This document shows positions 8,598-15,141 of a DNA stretch of 32,119 nucleotides, piece by piece. A model generated the notes under the pieces. It had not been told where the DNA came from. It did no database searches and saw only the letters and a program-made list of their open reading frames with translations. Made by a program: the position numbers and the translations under genes. Numbering within the stretch: position 1 is the stretch's first letter; the number at the start of each line of letters is the position of its first letter. The DNA comes from a bacterium (GTDB lineage: Bacteria; Verrucomicrobiota; Verrucomicrobiia; Limisphaerales; JAJXZI01), in NCBI GenBank assembly GCA_021780115.1, contig JAJXZI010000146.1, forward strand, positions 1-32,119, read 5' to 3'.

Positions 8598-9287
8598 TCA
8601 GTGCCGGGGAGCGGGCGCCAGGGTCTCGCCCAGGTCAAACTGCATCAGCGTCTGCGTGCCGGTTTGCACGTTGCGGATGCGCATCTCCTTTACCTCCCAG
8701 TGTCCGTTGACCTTCTGGAGGTCCTTCACCTCGAATTCTTTTAGCAGCTTGTTGTGTTCGTCGTAGGCTTCGGCCTGGATGATGCCGCTGCTTTCGCTGT
8801 CGATCCAAGTGAGGACCCGGTGATAGCGGCCCGGACCCGGATCGGGATTGACACTCTCGAGCACCTTGCACGCACGGCCCCGTCGCATCTCGCGCTTGAG
8901 CACCCGCTGCTCGGGCCAGTTCAGGAATTCCATCGCCAGGTCGCCGAGCTGGAAATCCGAGCCGGCGATGGCGGTGCTCGCCTGCGCCCCCCTCAGGCTG
9001 TTGGTCACCATGCCCGCGAGGGCCGGATCGGTGATCACGACGTTCACGGAACGGTTGGTGGTTGCGGCCCCGATCTCGAGGCGGAAGGGAATCTGGATCC
9101 AATGCCGGGCGCGGTCGCGCATCTTCAGGATGCCCGTTTGCGTGTAGCTTTCCGTCGGACTTACGGCCCGCAGTTCGGCCACGAGCGCCTGCCCCTGCTT
9201 CTCAGCCGCGGTCGGTTCCGTTGCCGAGACGCCGGCCGCTCCGCCGAACGCCAGCACAGCCCCCAGCAAAAGCGGCCGAACGTTCAT
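8598..9287 (-). CDS. LolA-like outer-membrane lipoprotein-sorting protein
   Basis: 229 residues with a signal peptide (PLLLGAVLAFGGAAGVSA, cleavage near residue 23). The mature protein matches the LolA-like family of uncharacterised outer-membrane lipoprotein-sorting proteins: an early strand set (SYTQTGILKMRDRARHW), the LAMEFLNWPEQRVL segment with the family W-P, the CKVLESVNP strand, the VLTWIDSESSGIIQAEAYD strand pair, and the late VNGHWEVKEMRIRNVQTGTQT segment. These proteins have a half-open beta-barrel that holds lipid or acyl chains in the periplasm. The ATG overlaps the lon stop (ATGA at 9284-9287), so translation is likely coupled to Lon. It is not a canonical LolA; the cargo is unknown. 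Confidence 0.82.
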   Translation of the reverse strand: MNVRPLLLGAVLAFGGAAGVSATEPTAAEKQGQALVAELRAVSPTESYTQTGILKMRDRARHWIQIPFRLEIGAATTNRSVNVVITDPALAGMVTNSLRGAQASTAIAGSDFQLGDLAMEFLNWPEQRVLKREMRRGRACKVLESVNPDPGPGRYHRVLTWIDSESSGIIQAEAYDEHNKLLKEFEVKDLQKVNGHWEVKEMRIRNVQTGTQTLMQFDLGETLAPAPRH

Positions 9288-11683
9288 TTAGGCTCCAACG
9301 CCAGCCGGATCACCTGGGAAATGTGACTGACGGGATGCACTTGGATCTTCGCGCGCACCTCGTCCGGCGCCTCCAGCCAATCGCCGCGGTTTTGCCCCGG
9401 CAGGAGGACGTGTTTGACGCCGAAGCGCGCCGCGGCCAGCAGTTTTTCCTTCACGCCGCCGACGCGCAGCACCCGGCCGCGCAAGCTGATCTCGCCGGTC
9501 ATGGCCGTGTCCGAGCGGACGCGCCGCCCGGTGAGCAGCGAGGCCAGCGCCGCCACGATGGCCACGCCCGCGCTCGGTCCATCCTTGGGCGTGGCCCCGG
9601 AGGGAACGTGGATGTGGAAGTCGTAATTGCCGTAGTCGGCGAGGTCGATGCCGAGCTTGCGGGACTGGCTGCGCAAATAGCTCACCGCGGCCTGGGCGCT
9701 CTCTTTCATCACGTCCCCCAGCGAGCCGGTGAGGAGCAGATTGCCCTTGCCGGGCATGCGCGTGGCCTCGATGAAGAGCACGTCGCCGCCCACGGGCGTC
9801 CACGCCAGGCCGGTGGCGATGCCGACCTCGGTGATCTGCTCCGCCATCTCGGGGAAGAAACGCGCCTGGCCGAGGTAGTCCTTGAGCCGGTCGGGGCGGA
9901 ACGTGACCGGTTTGGCGTCGCCGTCGTGGCGGACCAGGCGGCGCGCGGCCTTGCGGGTCAGCGCGGCGATTTCGCGTTCCAACTGGCGCACGCCGGCTTC
10001 GCTCGTGTAGTCCTGGATTACCCGGCGCAGGGTGGCGTCGGGGAGTTTGACGTCACTGCGCTTGAGGCCGTGTTCCTGGATCTGGCGCGGCACGAGGTAG
10101 CGTTTGGCGATCTGGAGTTTTTCCGACTCGGTGTAACTCGGCAGCTCGATGACCTCCAACCGGTCGCGCAGCGCCGGGTGAATCGGGTCCAGCCAGTTGG
10201 CGGTGGTGATGAACAAGACGCGCGAGAGGTCGAAGGGCAGATCGAGATAGTGGTCCACAAACGTGCCATTTTGCGCGGGGTCCAGCACCTCCAGCAACGC
10301 CGAGGCCGGATCGCCGCGGAAATCCGATCCGACCTTGTCGAGTTCGTCGAGCATGAGCACCGGGTTGCGGCTCTCGACGCGGCGGAGCGTCTGAATGATC
10401 CGGCCCGGCATGGCGCCCACGTAGGTGCGCCGGTGGCCGCGAATCTCGGCTTCGTCGCGCATGCCGCCGAGGGAAATGCGCGCGAACTTGCGTCCCAGCG
10501 CGTCGGCCACGCTCCGGCCCAACGAGGTCTTGCCCACGCCGGGCGGTCCCACCAGGCAGAGAATCGGCCCCTTGAGTTCCTTCTTCAGCTTGATCACCGC
10601 CAGAAACTCCAGGAGGCGCTCCTTGACCTTGGCCAGGCCGTAGTGTTGTTCATTCAAGATGCGCTCGGCCTCGGCCAAGTTGAGCTTGTCCTCGGTTTCC
10701 TTCCCCCAGGGAACGTTGAGGATCCAATCGAGGTAATTGCGCGCCACGCCGTATTCGGCGGCGGCGGGCGGCATCTGCTGCAATCGCTCCAACTCGTGCT
10801 CGGCCACCTGCTTCGCTTCGGGGGGCAGCGGCGTCTTCGTGATCTGCTCTTTGAGGGATTTGACTTCGGCGCCTTCCGCGTCGCTCTCGCCCAATTCGCG
10901 CTGGATGGCGCGCATCTGCTCGCGCAGGAAGAAGTCGCGTTGCGTCTTGGAAATCGAGGTGGCCACCTCGCTCTGGATTTTCGAACTGAGGGAAAGCACC
11001 TCCTGCTCGCGTCGGAGCAGCGGCAGCAGGCGGGTGAGCCGCTCCTTGACCGAGCCGGTCTCCAGGAGGTGCTGGCGTTCCTCCAGACTGAGGTTCAGCG
11101 TGAAGGCGATGAGGTCCGAGAGGTGCGAGGGATTGTCGGGGTTCAGCGCGTTGACCTTGTCCTGCTCGGTCAGGCTGGGGGAGAGTTTGACGACTTCGGC
11201 GAACTGGTTCCGGGCGTTGCGGACCAGCGCCTCGACCTCGACGGATTCTTCCTGGACCTCCGGGCAAACTTCCACCCGGCCACGCAGATACGGCGTCTGG
11301 GCCTCATAGCCCTTGAGGCGAATGCGCCACAAGCCCTGGACCAGGATGCGCACGTTGTTGTCCGGGAACTTGAGCATCCGCAGCAAACGGACCGAGCACC
11401 CGACATCATACAGATCCTCCGGGCCGGGATTCTGCACCTCCGGCTTGCGCTGCAACACCACGCCCATCAAACGGTCGCCCGCCGCCACGTCGTCGATCAG
11501 GCGGATGCTCTCGGCGTTGTCCACCAGCAGCGGGGCCACCATGGTGGGAAAAATGACGATGTCGGACAGCCCCAGGATGGGCAGCACCTCCGGCAACGAC
11601 CGCGTGGAAGGCCGTGCCTCCTCCGCTTTTGACTGGGCGTCCGCGCTGGAAATGGCGATAAGCTCGGTGCCACCCGCAGCCAT
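9284..11683 (-). CDS. lon: ATP-dependent Lon protease
   Basis: 799 residues. I place the start at the ATG at 11683, which has GAGG five bases upstream; a GTG at 11713 adds ten residues but has no ribosome site. Seen: an N-terminal LON substrate-binding domain (about 30-225, [17 protein letters not shown] onward), a coiled middle region, Walker [10 protein letters not shown], Walker [10 protein letters not shown], sensor and arginine-finger segments ([22 protein letters not shown]), and a C-terminal protease domain. The catalytic Ser lies in [10 protein letters not shown] and the Lys in [10 protein letters not shown]. It degrades misfolded and regulatory proteins in the cytosol. Hsp20 lies 54 bases upstream and a LolA-like gene overlaps its 3' end. 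Length is normal for LonA. Confidence 0.97.
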   Translation of the reverse strand: MAAGGTELIAISSADAQSKAEEARPSTRSLPEVLPILGLSDIVIFPTMVAPLLVDNAESIRLIDDVAAGDRLMGVVLQRKPEVQNPGPEDLYDVGCSVRLLRMLKFPDNNVRILVQGLWRIRLKGYEAQTPYLRGRVEVCPEVQEESVEVEALVRNARNQFAEVVKLSPSLTEQDKVNALNPDNPSHLSDLIAFTLNLSLEERQHLLETGSVKERLTRLLPLLRREQEVLSLSSKIQSEVATSISKTQRDFFLREQMRAIQRELGESDAEGAEVKSLKEQITKTPLPPEAKQVAEHELERLQQMPPAAAEYGVARNYLDWILNVPWGKETEDKLNLAEAERILNEQHYGLAKVKERLLEFLAVIKLKKELKGPILCLVGPPGVGKTSLGRSVADALGRKFARISLGGMRDEAEIRGHRRTYVGAMPGRIIQTLRRVESRNPVLMLDELDKVGSDFRGDPASALLEVLDPAQNGTFVDHYLDLPFDLSRVLFITTANWLDPIHPALRDRLEVIELPSYTESEKLQIAKRYLVPRQIQEHGLKRSDVKLPDATLRRVIQDYTSEAGVRQLEREIAALTRKAARRLVRHDGDAKPVTFRPDRLKDYLGQARFFPEMAEQITEVGIATGLAWTPVGGDVLFIEATRMPGKGNLLLTGSLGDVMKESAQAAVSYLRSQSRKLGIDLADYGNYDFHIHVPSGATPKDGPSAGVAIVAALASLLTGRRVRSDTAMTGEISLRGRVLRVGGVKEKLLAAARFGVKHVLLPGQNRGDWLEAPDEVRAKIQVHPVSHISQVIRLALEPK

Positions 11684-11737
11684 CGTCGCCTCACTCTGAG
11701 AGTTGGATGCCACGGCGAAGGAAAGGTTGCGGGAGCT

Positions 11738-12157
11738 TCAGAGGGAATGTTGAACGGCGACGCGGGTGCGTTTCGGTTTGGGAGGGTGCGCCAGCGGCAC
11801 GTCAATGCGGAGAAACCCGTTGAGGTAGGCCGCCTTGGCCTGGCCCAGGTCGTAGCCGGGCGGCAATTCCAGGATGCTCTCGAAGGGCCCGTAGTTGATG
11901 CTCATCAGGAGAAAGCTGCACTTGGGCGCGCGGCAGCCGTCCGGCCGTTCCCCGCGAATGCGGATGCGGCTGCCCTCCACGGTGATCTCCAGGTTCTCGC
12001 TCCGCATGCCCGCCAGTTCCACCTTGATCACCAACCCGTGGTCCGTGACGTAAACGTCAGTATTCGGCTCCCAATGCGCTTTCACCGGCCCGTCATGGGC
12101 GCTCACAAAAGAGGATTGTGCAACGAAAACGGAGGAACTGACTTTGCTTATCGCCAT
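11738..12157 (-). CDS. Small heat-shock protein, Hsp20/alpha-crystallin family
   Basis: 139 residues. The alpha-crystallin domain (about 28-125) begins WEPNTDVYVTDHGLVIKVELAG and contains the LEITVEGSRIRIRGER strand pair, the FESILELPPGYD segment and the terminal beta strand AYLNGFLRIDVPLA, a match to the family A-x-x-x-n-G-v-L motif. A hydrophobic-basic tail (KPKRTRVAVQHSL) follows. Hsp20 proteins are ATP-independent holdases that keep unfolding proteins soluble. The gene lies directly upstream of lon in the same direction, coupling holding and degradation. The promoter proposed at 12168-12196 would start the mRNA only about four bases before the ATG. Confidence 0.92.
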   Translation of the reverse strand: MAISKVSSSVFVAQSSFVSAHDGPVKAHWEPNTDVYVTDHGLVIKVELAGMRSENLEITVEGSRIRIRGERPDGCRAPKCSFLLMSINYGPFESILELPPGYDLGQAKAAYLNGFLRIDVPLAHPPKPKRTRVAVQHSL

Positions 12158-12167
12158 GCGTCAACGG

Positions 12168-12196
12168 AACGTATCGCAACCGGACCCCAAGTGCAA
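12168..12196 (-). promoter_or_regulatory. Candidate promoter of hsp20-lon block
   Basis: On the minus strand TTGCAC (12196-12191) and TACGTT (12173-12168) are 17 bases apart, with the ATG of hsp20 ten bases beyond. The predicted transcript would have almost no leader. The same TACGTT -10 form appears before the ParD antitoxin. No CIRCE or sigma-32 sequence is seen. Confidence 0.4.
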
Positions 12197-12258
12197 GCCA
12201 CGCCTCGCCGGCCAAGCCCCGGCGGAGGTTCGCCCTGTTCCCGCCTGCCATCGCGGTC

Positions 12259-12465
12259 TCATCGCATCTTCACGATCACTACGGGGCGTTCGCCCTTGCG
12301 GGCCCGATAGACAATGGAGCTTTTCTGGCCCTGCTCCCCGGCGGCGGCGCAGCCACAGTGGGTGTCGCGCTCGAAGCTGAATTTCCGCCGGCGCCATCTC
12401 GCCCACACGAACGCGCCCGCAGTGCCGGCGACGATGGCCAGGGACGCTGTTTGTTGCCAGGACAT
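12259..12465 (-). CDS. Small single-span membrane protein with CxC motif
   Basis: 68 residues from the ATG at 12465; the open frame continues upstream to 12531 but the first 22 residues lack character. Residues 6-22 form one transmembrane helix (TASLAIVAGTAGAFVWA), followed by a basic stop-transfer (RWRRRK), C37-G-C39, and a cytosolic tail ending RPVVIVKMR. The layout recalls the FeoB-associated Cys-rich membrane proteins, but it has only two cysteines and no feo genes nearby, so I do not assign it. It precedes hsp20 by about 100 bases on the same strand. Coding is supported by the helix-plus-basic-flank design; no family is recognised. Confidence 0.55.
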   Translation of the reverse strand: MSWQQTASLAIVAGTAGAFVWARWRRRKFSFERDTHCGCAAAGEQGQKSSIVYRARKGERPVVIVKMR

Positions 12466-12608
12466 GCAACGAAGATACTGCCAATCCTCCGCCCCGCAAG
12501 CGGCCTCTCCGAAGAACACTCCAAGCCCCAAACCTTACCGACGGGCCGGAAGATTCCCCTGACGGGTTGAACAAAATGGGGGGGGCGAAGTCGGTAGAGC
12601 CTGGCGAA

Positions 12609-12870
12609 TTACCTCCCGCTCACCCCCCGCCAGTTCCGCGATGGGCGGCCGGCCCACGCCCACGGCGGCCAGTTGGCCGTGAGCTTGAGGCGAAACAGAT
12701 AATGCGGCCGGCCCGCTTGCGCCTCGTGCCACGCACACACCCGTTCATGGCCCAACCCCAGATCGCTCCGGTTCAGCCACACTTGGGCTTTGCCCAGCCA
12801 GGACTGGCATTGCTCCATCGCGCTCTCCCACTGCGTGGCCGTCACCGTGTCCCCGCTGCGAAAATAGTAA
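12609..12870 (-). pseudogene. Remnant of a DDE transposase (IS4/IS1380-like)
   Basis: The minus-strand frame reads YYFRSGDTVTATQW, then VWLNRSDLGLGHERVCAWHE and HYLFRLKLTAN, which resembles the second-Asp region of IS4/IS1380-type transposases (RxDxGFgxE...WhE...YlfklklT). After LTAN the reading becomes Trp/Pro/Gly-rich and stops at 12609, so the 3' part has been lost or shifted. The 5' part ends at the target site of the IS1595 element; across that element the frame continues only a few codons (GPYYY) before unrelated sequence. It is a dead fragment of an older element. Confidence 0.6.
12863..12870. repeat. Target-site duplication, left copy
   Basis: AATAGTAA directly abuts the left end of the insertion sequence and is repeated exactly at its right end (13871-13878). 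Eight bases is the usual duplication for IS1595-family elements. Confidence 0.93.
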
Positions 12871-12893
12871 TGTGGCTATGCACTTGATTCCCC
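12871..12893. repeat. Left terminal inverted repeat of the IS
   Basis: It begins TGTGGCTATGCACTT and ends ATTCCCC. It matches the reverse complement of 13848-13870 except for one base (G here, T there) at position 16. Confidence 0.93.
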
Positions 12894-13823
12894 TACCCCA
12901 ATTCCTTGGGGTTGCCTGCCGCCGACCAGCGTGTCACCGCGCACCGGCTCCAGGGCCAGCGCCTGCGCGACCAAGCGTTGAAACAACAGGCCCCGCGAAC
13001 CAGAGGTGCGCCGGTTGAAGCGAAACGTGAACTCGTCCCAATAGTAATCCAGATGCGTCGCCGCCACCGCTCCCTGATGCGTGCCCAGCAGCCAGCGCTG
13101 CAGCAGCGACGCCACGCGATGGGCCCGCGGCCGCAGATGGGCCCCCACCACGGCTCGGTCCCGTACCACGGCGTGCCCGAAGCCTTCGGCCGCGCGCGAG
13201 GCGTAGCCAGACCAACCATCGGTCAGCACCTGGCTGCCCGGACTGACGGCGGCGACCGTGGCTTGGGCCAACACTGGCGCCGAGGCATTGGCCACGGGCG
13301 CCAGCCGGATCCGGCCCATTGGGCGCCCGTCCACTTGCGCGGCGATCAGCACCAACGCCTTGCCGGCCGCCCCCCGCCCGCGTTTGCCCGGCCGCTCGCC
13401 GCCGACATAGACCTCGTCCACTTCCACCGTGCCGGAGAGCCGATCCCGGCCCGGCCGCACCATGGCCCGGCGCAGTTTGTGCAACCAGCGCCAAGCGGTG
13501 TGGTAGCTGCCCAAGCCCAGCACCCGCTGCACTCCCAACGCACTGGCTCCGCTCTTCTGATGGACGACGTGCCACGTGGCCTGAAACCACAACCGCAGCG
13601 GCCAATGCGTGTCGGCGAACAGCGTGCCCGCCGTCACCGTAAAGTCGTGACCACAAGCCGCGCAGCGATAGAAGGGCGCTTTCATCGTCCAGACCTTGGC
13701 GGTCGGACATCGGGGACCGCGCGGTCCCTGCGGCCAGCGGATGGATTCGAGATAAGCGCGGCAGGCGGCGGCGTCATGAAAACGCTGATGGAACTCCAAC
13801 ACGGTTCGGGGGGGATCGGCCAT
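12876..13823 (-). CDS. IS1595-family transposase
   Basis: 315 residues from the ATG at 13823. An N-terminal zinc-ribbon region (C39, then C54-A-A-C57) is followed by helix-rich DNA-binding sequence and the DDE-type catalytic core: D136 in GTVEVDEVYVGGE and D202 in LTDGWSGY, then HRVASLLQRWLLGTHQG and YYWDEFTFRFNRR, which mark the ISSod11/ISNwi1-like branch of IS1595. The usual first ribbon Cys (C-P-x-C) is Gly36 here, a change that one base (TGT to GGT) would explain, so Zn binding may be weakened. The stop codon is in the left terminal repeat. It catalyses cut-and-paste or copying of its own element. Confidence 0.93.
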   Translation of the reverse strand: MADPPRTVLEFHQRFHDAAACRAYLESIRWPQGPRGPRCPTAKVWTMKAPFYRCAACGHDFTVTAGTLFADTHWPLRLWFQATWHVVHQKSGASALGVQRVLGLGSYHTAWRWLHKLRRAMVRPGRDRLSGTVEVDEVYVGGERPGKRGRGAAGKALVLIAAQVDGRPMGRIRLAPVANASAPVLAQATVAAVSPGSQVLTDGWSGYASRAAEGFGHAVVRDRAVVGAHLRPRAHRVASLLQRWLLGTHQGAVAATHLDYYWDEFTFRFNRRTSGSRGLLFQRLVAQALALEPVRGDTLVGGRQPQGIGVGESSA

Positions 13824-13847
13824 GCCGACTACTACCGCTTGCGGCCA

Positions 13848-13870
13848 GGGGAATAAAGTGCATAGCCACA
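13848..13870. repeat. Right terminal inverted repeat of the IS
   Basis: It ends GTGCATAGCCACA on the plus strand, the inverted partner of 12871-12893 with one mismatch. Confidence 0.93.
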
Positions 13871-13878
13871 AATAGTAA
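13871..13878. repeat. Target-site duplication, right copy
   Basis: AATAGTAA, identical to the left copy at 12863-12870, abuts the right end of the element. Confidence 0.93.
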
Positions 13879-14217
13879 TACGGACCGAGCCGCGTCCCCG
13901 CCGCCAAAGCCAAACTCGTCAATCCCGGCGCCAGCGGCGAACCGGAGGACCAGCTTCGTGCCCTGTTCGATCAGTTTCTGCTCGCGGTACTGACGACCGA
14001 GGCCAAAGAACAGCGGTTGCGTTTGGTTTTCGCCAAGCATGAGATTCGCGTTCAGGGAAACTCCCTGCGACGCATTGAAACGGCGATGCAACGGCTGGAA
14101 CTTTCGCATCTTGCCCGCGTACCGGACGGTTACCTTTCAGCGACTGCCGAGAATCAACCGTTCATCCGGGAGTTCATTGTGACGGAGGTGAAGCCGCAAG
14201 GAGCTCGTTCGGAATAG
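13879..14217 (+). pseudogene. Fused remnant: start of a restriction-modification methylase plus an unidentified C-terminal piece
   Basis: The plus-strand frame ending at the TAG at 14215-14217 reads AKAKLVNPGASGEPEDQLRA near 13900-13960. That is very like the N-terminus of large Eco57I/type ISP-type methylase-endonucleases, where EDQLR is conserved. It then changes abruptly to KEQRLRLVFAKHEIRVQGNSL, RRIETAMQRLELSHLA and a short tail, which is not methylase sequence and which I do not recognise as a named family. There is no start codon with a ribosome site, and the 5' side is cut by the IS target. I read it as two gene fragments joined by deletion. Confidence 0.5.
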
Positions 14218-14323
14218 GCTGATCATGACCCCAATGTCTGCGATCGACGGTTCGTAGTGCCCGAAGTCTCGCCAGAGAGCGCGCTCGCTCCATGGCCACT
14301 GAAGACATCTGTGATGGCTAAGA
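14218..14323. other. Gap upstream of the toxin-antitoxin pair
   Basis: About 100 bases with no gene, repeat or RNA that I can see. The antitoxin promoter candidate begins at its right edge. Confidence 0.4.
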
Positions 14324-14353
14324 TTGCCAAAGATGGGTGGAGGATGCTACGTT
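14324..14353 (+). promoter_or_regulatory. Candidate leaderless promoter of the toxin-antitoxin operon
   Basis: TTGCCA (14324-14329) and TACGTT (14348-14353) are 18 bases apart. Transcription would begin at or beside the antitoxin ATG (14360). A purine-rich GGTGGAGG ends 16 bases before that ATG, too far for a ribosome site, which fits a leaderless message. Confidence 0.35.
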
Positions 14354-14359
14354 TGTGTC

Positions 14360-14629
14360 ATGAAGACGCAAGCGCTCAACGTGAACTTGACCTTGGAACT
14401 GCGACGGTACGTCAAAGACCAGGTGCGGGCAGGCCGATACCAAAACGAGAATGAGGTCGTGCGGGACGCCATCCGCCAGATGCAGCAGCGCGAGATCGAG
14501 CAATTTGAACGGGTCTTTGGGGATTACTCCGGCGCTCCGCCAGGAGAACCCACTGCCGAAGACGACAAGGCGATTAAAGCGGCTATCAAGCGTCACAGGG
14601 ATGCCAAGCGCGTCGAGCAACCGGCATGA
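14360..14629 (+). CDS. ParD-family (ribbon-helix-helix) antitoxin
   Basis: 89 residues from the ATG at 14360. The N-terminus LNVNLTLELRRYVKDQVRAGRYQNENEVVRDAIRQMQQRE is the ParD-type ribbon-helix-helix DNA-binding fold: the beta strand LNVNLT, then helix A and helix B with NENEVVRDAIR. The acidic, Pro-rich C-terminus (GAPPGEPTAEDDKAIKAAIKRH) is the likely toxin-wrapping tail. ParD antitoxins repress their own operon and neutralise a partner toxin. Here the partner is a PIN nuclease and not the ParE gyrase toxin. The TGA overlaps the toxin ATG (ATGA). Confidence 0.88.
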   Translation: MKTQALNVNLTLELRRYVKDQVRAGRYQNENEVVRDAIRQMQQREIEQFERVFGDYSGAPPGEPTAEDDKAIKAAIKRHRDAKRVEQPA

Positions 14630-15054
14630 CCACGGTCGTCTTTGACACCAACACGGTGGTCGGTGCGATATACTGGCCCCGGAGCACTGCGCGGCGCTGC
14701 CTCGCGGGGTTAGCTCGTCGGCAGTACGGCATGGCGGTCTCGCACGAGGTATTCGACGAATACGAAGCGGTTGTGGCCGAGTTTCAGCCTCGCTTCCCGG
14801 GGTGCAATAGCGCTGGAGCACTCGCCTGGCTTCGGCTCAAGGCTCGCTCGGTTGAACCGGCGCCATTGGGGAAGTCACGCAGCCGCGATCCGAAAGACGA
14901 CCCGGTTCTCGTTTGTGCCCTTGCTGCACGGGCGAAATACCTGATTATGCGCGACGACGGCTTACTCGTTTTGGGCAAACCCTTCGGGATCGAAATAATC
15001 ACTCCCGCCGCCTTTGTAGCTTGGTTGCGAGAACGCCATCGGCCTCCGACTTGA
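14626..15054 (+). CDS. PIN-domain toxin (COG1569-type putative RNase)
   Basis: 142 residues forming a single PIN domain. Acidic residues at the expected places are D7 (VVFDTN), E45 (EVFDEYEAV), D91/D92 (RDPKDDPVL) and D110/D111 (IMRDDGLL); together these bind the Mg ions used to cut RNA. The C-terminus IEIITPAAFVAWL is the usual COG1569 ending. PIN toxins of this group are thought to cleave RNA and to be held in check by a cognate antitoxin. It overlaps the ParD-type antitoxin by four bases. All catalytic positions are present, so it may be active. It sits 87 bases before the giant helicase gene, same strand. Confidence 0.9.
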   Translation: MTTVVFDTNTVVGAIYWPRSTARRCLAGLARRQYGMAVSHEVFDEYEAVVAEFQPRFPGCNSAGALAWLRLKARSVEPAPLGKSRSRDPKDDPVLVCALAARAKYLIMRDDGLLVLGKPFGIEIITPAAFVAWLRERHRPPT

Positions 15055-15141
15055 GAGGCATCAGTGGCGCGACGCGGAGGATTCGCGACCATTTGAGGTT
15101 TAGACAAACCGCCAAACTGCCGATTAAGCTGGAGGGAACGC
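15055..15141 (+). promoter_or_regulatory. Spacer with ribosome site and small inverted repeat before the helicase
   Basis: GGTTT-AGAC-AAACC (15097-15110) forms a short dyad, and GGAGG (15131-15135) lies six bases before the GTG start at 15142, a strong Shine-Dalgarno site that fixes this start. No clear promoter is seen, so the helicase may be read through from the toxin-antitoxin operon. Confidence 0.5.

Larger units (their letters stand above)
12871..13870 (-). mobile_element. Complete IS1595-family insertion sequence (1000 bp)
   Basis: The element is bounded by 23-base terminal inverted repeats (12871-12893 and 13848-13870, 22 of 23 matching) and by an 8-base direct repeat AATAGTAA on each side. 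It carries one transposase gene on the minus strand whose TAG stop lies inside the left terminal repeat. Intact ends and an exact duplication point to a fairly recent insertion. It landed at the junction between an old transposase remnant and a restriction-modification remnant. Confidence 0.95.

Noticed and set aside
9062..11632. 856-codon open frame on the plus strand across lon
   Set aside because: It is the antisense of an unmistakable Lon protease with all motifs in place; His/Gln/Leu-rich sequence with no domain, open only because of high GC third positions.
12535..12738. Additional short minus-strand frame in the transposase relic
   Set aside because: It is simply another frame of the decayed element.
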